From contig JAOTON010001478.1 in assembly GCA_034440635.1 (NCBI GenBank), forward strand, positions 1,860,001 through 1,924,000: a DNA stretch of 64,000 nt, in the 5' to 3' direction. Position 1 is the stretch's first letter. Each line of letters begins with the position of its first letter. Origin of the DNA: Lepas anatifera (taxonomy: Eukaryota > Arthropoda > Thecostraca > Lepadidae). Position numbers and translations under genes: made by a program. The notes beneath the pieces are model-generated. The model did not search any database. It was not told the origin of the DNA and was given only the letters and a program-made list of their open reading frames with translations. This document shows, piece after piece, positions 58,220 to 64,000 of this stretch.

Positions 58220-58990
58220 ATACAGACAAATTTAAGACTCTTAAATTTGTCTGTCAAAAAGTGTATCATATATTGTCGTCAAATCTGGGTAAAATAATGT
58301 GCGTCCGCCGGCAAAATGGTAGCCTCTTAATTTCCCGGGCTTGTCAGCGCAGCGCGAAGGAACCTAAGGCATGCTCCTGGCTCTCTTGTCGCATTCGCCG
58401 AGGCGAATGATTTGCACAAAGTTTGCTTTGAACAGTAAAATTGGCATGCTTATGATTCAATCGGCTTGTGTCTACTCTGGAAAAGTTTCGTTAGGCTCTG
58501 ATTTGGATTTTACGTTTGGGCTTTTCGTGTCAATCCAAATCGTGCTCCGATGCGCGGTGTTGAATGGCAAGTGAAGTGATTGTTTGCTATTAGCTGCTGT
58601 CGGGCTAAATCCCTAATGAGTGATGATCCCCTGTCCGGCTCCCCTGATGGCTAAATACCAAGACTTGAAGAATCTTGTGCCCCCTATGGCCGCCAGTGAC
58701 GTATCTAGAATTTGGGTGAGGGGAGGGGGAGGGGCAAAGCCTCAGGGGGCAGGGGTGACACTTAGCCACCCAAAGTGCGCACTTTTCACCCAAAGGGCGA
58801 CCAATCGTCGCATCCTGGGGTAGGGGAGGGCTTGAGGGCGGCATTTCGTCCTCAGAGGTTCTTGGGCTTAAGGGGTGGCTGCCCCATTCGCCCCCCCTGG
58901 TGGCCACCCCATTCGCCCCGCCCCCTGGTGGCCGCAGCCGGGTCCCTACTCCCAGTAGTTAATACCCTCTGGATGCAGACGGGCCTGCCA
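58220..58990. other. Intron sequence with a G-rich MITE-like patch
   Basis: 58690-58930 has GTGACGTATCTAGAATTTG and C-rich ends typical of short invertebrate MITEs, without clear borders. No gene. Confidence 0.35.
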
Positions 58991-59599
58991 TGGATGCGGT
59001 TCGTGCAACTGCAACCAGCCTCTGCCATGCTTGCCATGCGGGCCCCTGTGGTATCCTGGGCCCCTATTGGTCTGACCGGGCCACCTGTGGGCTGTCCGGG
59101 CCCCTGTGGTCTGCCCAGGCCCCTGTGGCCTGCCTGGGTCCCTTGTGTCCGCTCGGTCCCTTGTGGTCTGCCCAGGGTCCTTGTGGTCTTCCGGGCCCTT
59201 GTGGTCTGCCCGGGCCTCTATGGTCTGCCCGGGCCCTATGGTCTGCCCGGGCCCCTGTGGTCTGCCCAGGCCCCTGTGGTCTGCCGGGCCCTATGGTCTG
59301 TCCGGGCCCTGTGGTCTGTCCGGGCCCTGTGGTCTGTCGGGCCCTGTGGTCTGCCCAGGCCCCTGTGGTCTGCCCAGGCCCCTGTGGTCGCCAGGCCCCT
59401 GTGGTCTGCCCGGGCGGGTCCCATTTGGTCTGCACGGACCCCTTGTCTGCTAGTGCCCATTTTGGTCTGATCGAGCCCCTTGTGGTCTGCCCGGGTCTCC
59501 TGTGGTTTTCCGGAACCCTTTTGGTCTGTCCGGGTCTCTGTGTGGCCTCTGCGGACCCCTTTGTCTGCGCGGGCCCTCTGTGGTTTGCCCGGGCCCTTC
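58990..59599. repeat. GC-rich satellite, 19-20-bp units
   Basis: Units TGGTCTGCCCGGGCCCCTG, period about 19-20 bp, related to the array at 56230-56500. A further patch lies at 60240-60370. Open frames of up to 349 codons on + and 308 on - are artefacts. Confidence 0.9.
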
Positions 59600-59890
59600 C
59601 CAGTCTGCAAGTGTGGCACTTTGACGAGGTCTCGTGGTGCGGACACCCTTCAGGTGGTGCGAACTTTGGAGCAAACAAATGCCCACTTTTGCTGTATGGT
59701 GCGAGGGAGCTCAAATCAAACACACACAGAGTTCTGAGAAGGGAGAAACTGGTAAAAACACCGAAATTTCGGGTCAGTGAAATTTTCACCAGTGTTGGTG
59801 TGAATTTTAGGCTGCTGGTGGTGCGAAAAATATACAAGGCTGGTGCGGACTCGTCGGGTCTGCTGCCATACTTGCAGACTGGGGCCCCTC
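59592..59890. mobile_element. hAT-like MITE, copy 3
   Basis: Element 59600-59882 (283 bp) with perfect ends CCAGTCTGCAAG and complement, flanked by GGCCCTTC and GGCCCCTC (8 bp, one mismatch) inside the satellite. Diverged relative of copies 1 and 2. Confidence 0.8.
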
Positions 59891-61251
59891 TGTGGTTGGC
59901 CCGGCCCTGTGTTTGCTCGGGTCCTGTGGTCTCCCGGGTCCTTTCATCTGTCAGGCCCCGTGCGGTGCCGGCCCGCTGCCCAGCCAGCAATTCCGACCGG
60001 ACCCAGAGCGGGCTGGGCCGGGCTCTGCCCGAGCCCTAAGACTCATAGCTGAGCCACATAGACTTGGGCTGAGCCCGACATTAGGTCGGGGGATGACAAC
60101 TGCCGAGCGGTAGAGCCCGGTCTTGTTGACCATGGGCTCTGCCCAGGCGGAGCGGAGCCGGACCTGGGCTGAGCCCATGTACGCGGGCTCTGCCCAGTCA
60201 AATCCCAGCATATATCGGGCAGAGTCAGCCAAATTGCTGGCTGTGTGTGGTCTGCTCGGGCCCCTTGTGGGCTTACCGGGCTCAATGGTTTTCTGGGTTC
60301 CTGTGGTCTGCCCGGCCCCTTTGGTGTGCTCATGCCGTCTGTGGTCTGTCTGGGCCCCTTGTGGTCTAAGAATATCGTGCAGAGACTGAAGCTGTTGTGT
60401 TAGTCGCGTATTTGCAGGAGTTCCTTATTTGTTAGCAGTTTCGTGCCCCAGGTGGTGTATCCGTGCTCCCTGTTGCCGAAACCGGCCCCCTGCCATGCTT
60501 GCGGGCCCCCTGTGGTTTTCCCGGGCAACGTGCGGCCGTTCCCATGCCTCCTGGAACATTCGGGGAAAATGGATGGGGCGTGAGAAATGTTAGGCCCCCC
60601 ATTCCTTTTGAACTGATCCTATACGAGGATTTTAAAGGGAAATAGGCAGTACCACCTATTCATAGTACCCCTTGACCGGTACCCAGTGTTGTAAAATGTC
60701 ATGAACTGGCAAGGTGAATGGATCAGAAAAAGGTGTCTTGATCATGTAACATAAATTCCCCGCTGATAAAGGAATTTCGCACTTCGATCTCTACCTTCCA
60801 TTTGTATCAAATTATTCGCGATAATGCGATTTCGTTCCAGGTGTGAATGTTAAAATGGTTGGACAGTATAAACATAAGTCGGGTGCACAAAGGCGTAAAA
60901 CAAAGAACATTCAAGACCGAGGGGCTGCTCTGGCAAAACTACCCAAACTTTGTTCATTTTTCAGGTAACCTATGAATCTAGAATCGTCTTGCTAATTTTG
61001 CAAACTGTTATAAAATGACCCCGATCATATTTGCATTTAATCTCTAGCAACGTACGCGTCCACTTAAAGTAGTTCATATCACTACTATGTTTGGTACTTT
61101 GCAAGCTACGTTCATTTATCGACCGCAAAAAATTAAAACCCAAATTTAAAACTAACTCGGAAAAGTGCAATGTGTATAGTTTCCAGCAAAACGGTAAAGT
61201 GAGGTTGTAATTCCAATCCTTCTTTGCCTGATCATTGCCTTCCTCGGCCAG
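59891..61251. other. Palindrome-rich GC repeats, then unique intron
   Basis: 59990-60220 is rich in GGGCTGAGCCC and GGGCTCTGCCC inverted motifs. 60240-60380 is satellite. 60380-61251 shows nothing recognised. Confidence 0.45.
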
Positions 61252-61367
61252 GCCACCAGCCGGATCCCGTTTGCTAAAAGACCCTCCAGCATCCATCCCT
61301 CCTGCGTCGTCTGGGGCTGATCCCGTTGTACCTCCGGAGGAGAGCATCCGCGTGGACGACAAAGGCG
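61252..61367 (+). CDS. Candidate exon of an unidentified + strand gene
   Basis: Flanked by GCCTTCCTCGGCCAG and GTAAGTAG, both strong splice sites on the + strand. One leading base, 38 codons and one trailing base: PPAGSRLLKDPPASIPPASS, then ending EESIRVDDKG. It lies within the POLG2 intron on the opposite strand. Pro/Ser-rich linker; no domain. It could be part of a nested or overlapping gene. Entering phase 2 and leaving phase 1 does not fit the PDZ gene, which has already stopped. Confidence 0.4.
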
Positions 61368-61875
61368 GTAAGTAGACACCTACCTGTGCAATATCCTTAC
61401 ATACTTTGGCAGCTCGTTCAAAAGATTGGGTCTTCTGACTACTTTTTGGGCTAAATAGTGCAAATCAGGAACAGTGACGAATAGCGCGCTAAAAATTGTT
61501 ATTTAACCTTTGCAGTCAGTTTTCGACAACAAATGGTCGAAAATACGTTTTTTCGGTCACATTTCATTAAAAAATAAGGGCCCCCATCATGTACGGGCCC
61601 CCTTTCGAGCCGGGTACCCCCAATCGAAAACGTAAAGTTGCGCCCCTGGCCCCAATAAAATCAAAATAAATCCTGCAATCACCAGATCTGCGCAGCAATT
61701 GCACTTACAATACGCAATTGGAACTATCGACCCGTAGCTCGATTCAGCAGCTCCAGAAACGACTGGGCTTGCGAAACTAATAACTACACGAAACGACTAC
61801 GACTATGCAAAGCATGAAGCTGCTAATTTCATCATAATATTCAGAACAAATAATTGCCTTTTAAGCACTGCTTAC
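61368..61875. other. POLG2 intron, nothing recognised
   Basis: 61560-61640 has GGGCCCCC-type short repeats. No exon. Confidence 0.4.
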
Positions 61876-62190
61876 CTGTCCCATCTCTCTCGTTCCTAAG
61901 TCCTGCTGCAGAGGCTGCGCCACTTTTCCAAGATCCAGAAACCTCTCCACCACCAGCTCGTCCCTGAACACTACATCAGCGCCATCTCCCGACGTCGGCA
62001 CGGAACTGTAGTTTCCCGGGTTGTCCGCTAGATCGCGCCACCATATGCGTCGCCGGCGGCGGAGTGTCTGCAGCCAGTCGGCGGCAGAGTCGGGCGGCAC
62101 GGCCAGGTACAGCGTCAGCTGACGACCGCCGCAGAGAGCGCCTGCCAACAAGGCCAGGGCGCGGGTGAAGCCAAGGCGCAGCACAGTGTT
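61876..62190 (-). CDS. POLG2: POLG2 exon A: aminoacyl-tRNA-synthetase-like core
   Basis: A phase 0-0 exon of 105 codons between CTCCGTTAG and GTAAGC. It begins NTVLRLGFTRALALLAGALC and has LTLYLAVPPDSAADWLQTLR, then RRRRIWWRDLADNPGNYSSV and ELVVERFLDLGKVAQPL. The WW-x(6)-P-x-NYSS block followed by an ELVVERFLDLG segment matches the vertebrate POLG2 region with a WWR-x-F-x(3)-PSNFSS motif and a following KELIETLWNLG helix. POLG2 binds the catalytic gamma subunit in mitochondria. N-terminal exons, with any targeting peptide, would lie beyond 64000 or are missing. Confidence 0.78.
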
Positions 62191-62209
62191 CTAACGGAGC
62201 CGAAAGCAG

Positions 62210-62400
62210 TGATGGATCCAAGGGGGGCCCAGGGGCCCGGCCCCCCCTTAGCTCCGAAGCGCCTCAGCAAAGCTTAGCCTATATCGGGCGCCTTCGGCGC
62301 CCGATATGAGCGGCCCGCCTGTACCCATTTCGTGCGCCAAGGTGGTAGATACCACTTATTCCACTTGAATTAACACATAGTCCTTAAAACCATGGCAAAG
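62210..62400. repeat. MITE-like end and perfect 12-bp hairpin
   Basis: GGATCCAAGGGGGG at 62215 is a MITE-type end. At 62281-62307 is ATATCGGGCGCC, loop TTC, GGCGCCCGATAT, a perfect 12-bp stem. Function unknown. Confidence 0.6.
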
Positions 62401-62409
62401 CGCCCCTGC

Positions 62410-64000
62410 CCAAACACTAGACGCCTTTACTGGTCTTTTGCGCCCCAGTAAAATGTTGAAGATGAAATTTAGAAAGCTAACAAAAGTGCCCCGGCAAAGA
62501 AAAGGCGCCACTAGATAGCAGGATTGCGCCATGGGGAACTAATGCACCCCTGAGTAGCCTAGGCGCCCCCTGGATGAAGCGCCCCTGGGTAGCCTAGGCG
62601 CCCCCTGGATGAAGCGCCCTACGGATATCATATGCGCCCTCGGCTAGGAAAGGCGCCCCTGGGCAGCAAAGGCAAATATTGGTAACATAGGTGCCCTGGA
62701 CAGCATAAGCGCTCCTTAGATAGAAATAGGCGCTTTAGGAAAATAAAATGCTCACCTTGGGTAGAAAAAGGCGCCCTTTGATAGCCTAGGCGCCGACTGG
62801 AAAAAGCGCCCTACGGATGTCATATGCACCCTTGGATAGCAAGGGCGCCCCTGGACAGCAAAGACAACCCTGGATAACACAAGTGCTGTGGCCAGCTAAG
62901 GCGCCCCTGGGTAGCACAGGCGCCCCTAGGAAAGCACCCCTTCGGTTGAAAAGCCGCCTTTGGATAGCCTAGGCGCCGCCTGGATGAAGCGAACTACGGA
63001 TATCATATGCGCCCTTGGCTAGGAAAGGCGCCCCCGGGGCAGCAAAGGCAAATATTGGTAACGTAGGTACCCTCGACAGCATAAGCGCCCCTTAGATAGA
63101 AATAGGCGCTTTAGGAAAATAAAATGCTCACCTTGGGTAGAAAAAAGGCGCCCTTTGATAGCCTAGGCACCCACTGGAAAAAGCGCCCTACGGATGTCAT
63201 ATGCACCCTTGGATAGCAAAGGCGCCCCTGGACAGCAAAGACAACCCTGGATAGCACAATTGCTGTGGACAGCAAAGGCGCCCCTGGGTAGCAAAGGCGC
63301 CCCTAGGAAGGCAAACCTTCGATAGAAAAGCCGCCTTTGGATAGCCTAGGCGCCCCCTGGATGAAGCGCCCTACGGATACAATATACGCCCTTGGCTAGG
63401 AAAGGCGCCCCTGGGCAGCAAAGGCAAATCTTGGTAACATAGGTGCCCTGGACAGCATAAGCGCCCCTTAGATAGAAGTAGGCGCTTTAGGAAAATAAAA
63501 TGCTCACCTTGGGTAGAAAAAGGCGCCCTTTGATAGCCTAGGCGCCCACTGGAAAAAAGCGCCCTACGGATGTCATATGCACCCTTGGATAGCAAAGGCG
63601 CCCCTGGACAGCAAAGACAACCCTGGATAACACAAGTGCTGAGGACAGCAAATGTGCCCCTGGGTGGCAAAGGCGCCCCTAGGAAGGCACCCCTTCGGTA
63701 GTAAAGGCGCCTTTGGATAGTGTAGGCGCCCCCTAGATAAACTAGGTGCCTGAGAAGGAAAATGAGCGCCCCATTGGAAAGTACAGGCTCCCCCTGTATA
63801 ACATAGATGTCCCTTATCCATCTTCAGCTACCCTGGATTGGAGCAGCGCCCCTCAAGAGCAAAGGCGCCGCTGGACAAAAAGGCGTCTCCGTATATCAAG
63901 GGCACTCCTAGATAATATATGCACCCCTCACACAGAAATAGGCACTTCAGGGAAAGTGAAAGGCGGCCTTTGGTTAGGACGGCGCCCTTGGACAGCCTAG
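62410..64000 (-). repeat. 20-bp satellite with 376-bp higher-order repeat, inverted copy
   Basis: The reverse complement of the array at 2695-5290. The marker CTCACCTTGGGT occurs at 62751, 63127 and 63503, exactly 376 bp apart. The part 63570-64000 is almost identical to 4370-4800 inverted. The array reaches the window edge, so its true extent is unknown. Confidence 0.92.

Noticed and set aside
58990..60039. 349-codon + strand frame rich in CGLPGP repeats
   Set aside because: Translation of the 19-20-bp satellite and of an adjoining MITE; not conserved coding.

Overview
The window is a stretch of animal nuclear DNA, most likely from an invertebrate. The evidence is split genes with consensus splice sites, an exon chain resembling metazoan POLG2, Penelope-like elements with GIY-YIG endonucleases, APE-type LINEs, many MITEs, kilobase-scale satellites and very long microsatellites. 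A crustacean is plausible, but nothing here fixes the taxon. All assignments come from reading the sequence; no search was run.

Two host genes can be pieced together, and they are convergent. On the + strand a gene for a PDZ protein is visible as six exons (6472-6603, 17241-17350, 18752-18853, 19758-19898, 20218-20367, 27799-27897) whose phases all agree; the last two encode one complete PDZ domain, followed at once by a stop. On the - strand four exons (61876-62190, 53550-53729, 42474-42606, 29567-29736) read in collinear order and consistent phase into a protein resembling the C-terminal two thirds of the mitochondrial DNA polymerase gamma accessory subunit (POLG2). The 3' ends of the two genes face each other across 27.9-29.6 kb, where candidate poly(A) signals of opposite strands lie a few bases apart. 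Introns of both genes hold nearly all the rest.

Region by region: 0.2-0.35 kb, Penelope terminal fragment; 0.85-1.5 kb, degenerate 21-mer repeats; 1.7-2.7 kb, AGGTCA-rich MITE debris; 2.7-5.3 kb, 20-bp/375-bp satellite; 5.7-6.5 kb, about 400 CT repeats ending exactly at a 3' splice site; 7.5-8.7 kb, TTAA-flanked MITEs; 10.3-15 kb, two-ORF LINE; 15.2-16 kb, TG microsatellite; 17.8-18.7 kb, 34-bp minisatellite; 21.4-26.3 kb, Penelope inverted dimer with a 14-bp target duplication; 29.7-32.2 kb, 43-bp minisatellite that itself supplies the POLG2 3' splice site; 36.6-40.8 kb, a second Penelope inverted dimer with a 13-bp target duplication; 42.9-46.4 kb, a MITE split by a LINE; 47-53 kb, a LINE split by a THAP/P-like transposon that is itself split by a hAT-like MITE; 53.9-60.4 kb, GC-rich 19-21-bp satellites with MITEs; 62.4-64 kb, the same 376-bp satellite as at 2.7-5.3 kb but inverted.

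The most unusual features are the repeat arrays sitting directly on splice acceptors, the two Penelope inverted dimers each inserted as one unit, and a tandemly duplicated C-terminal coding segment in POLG2.
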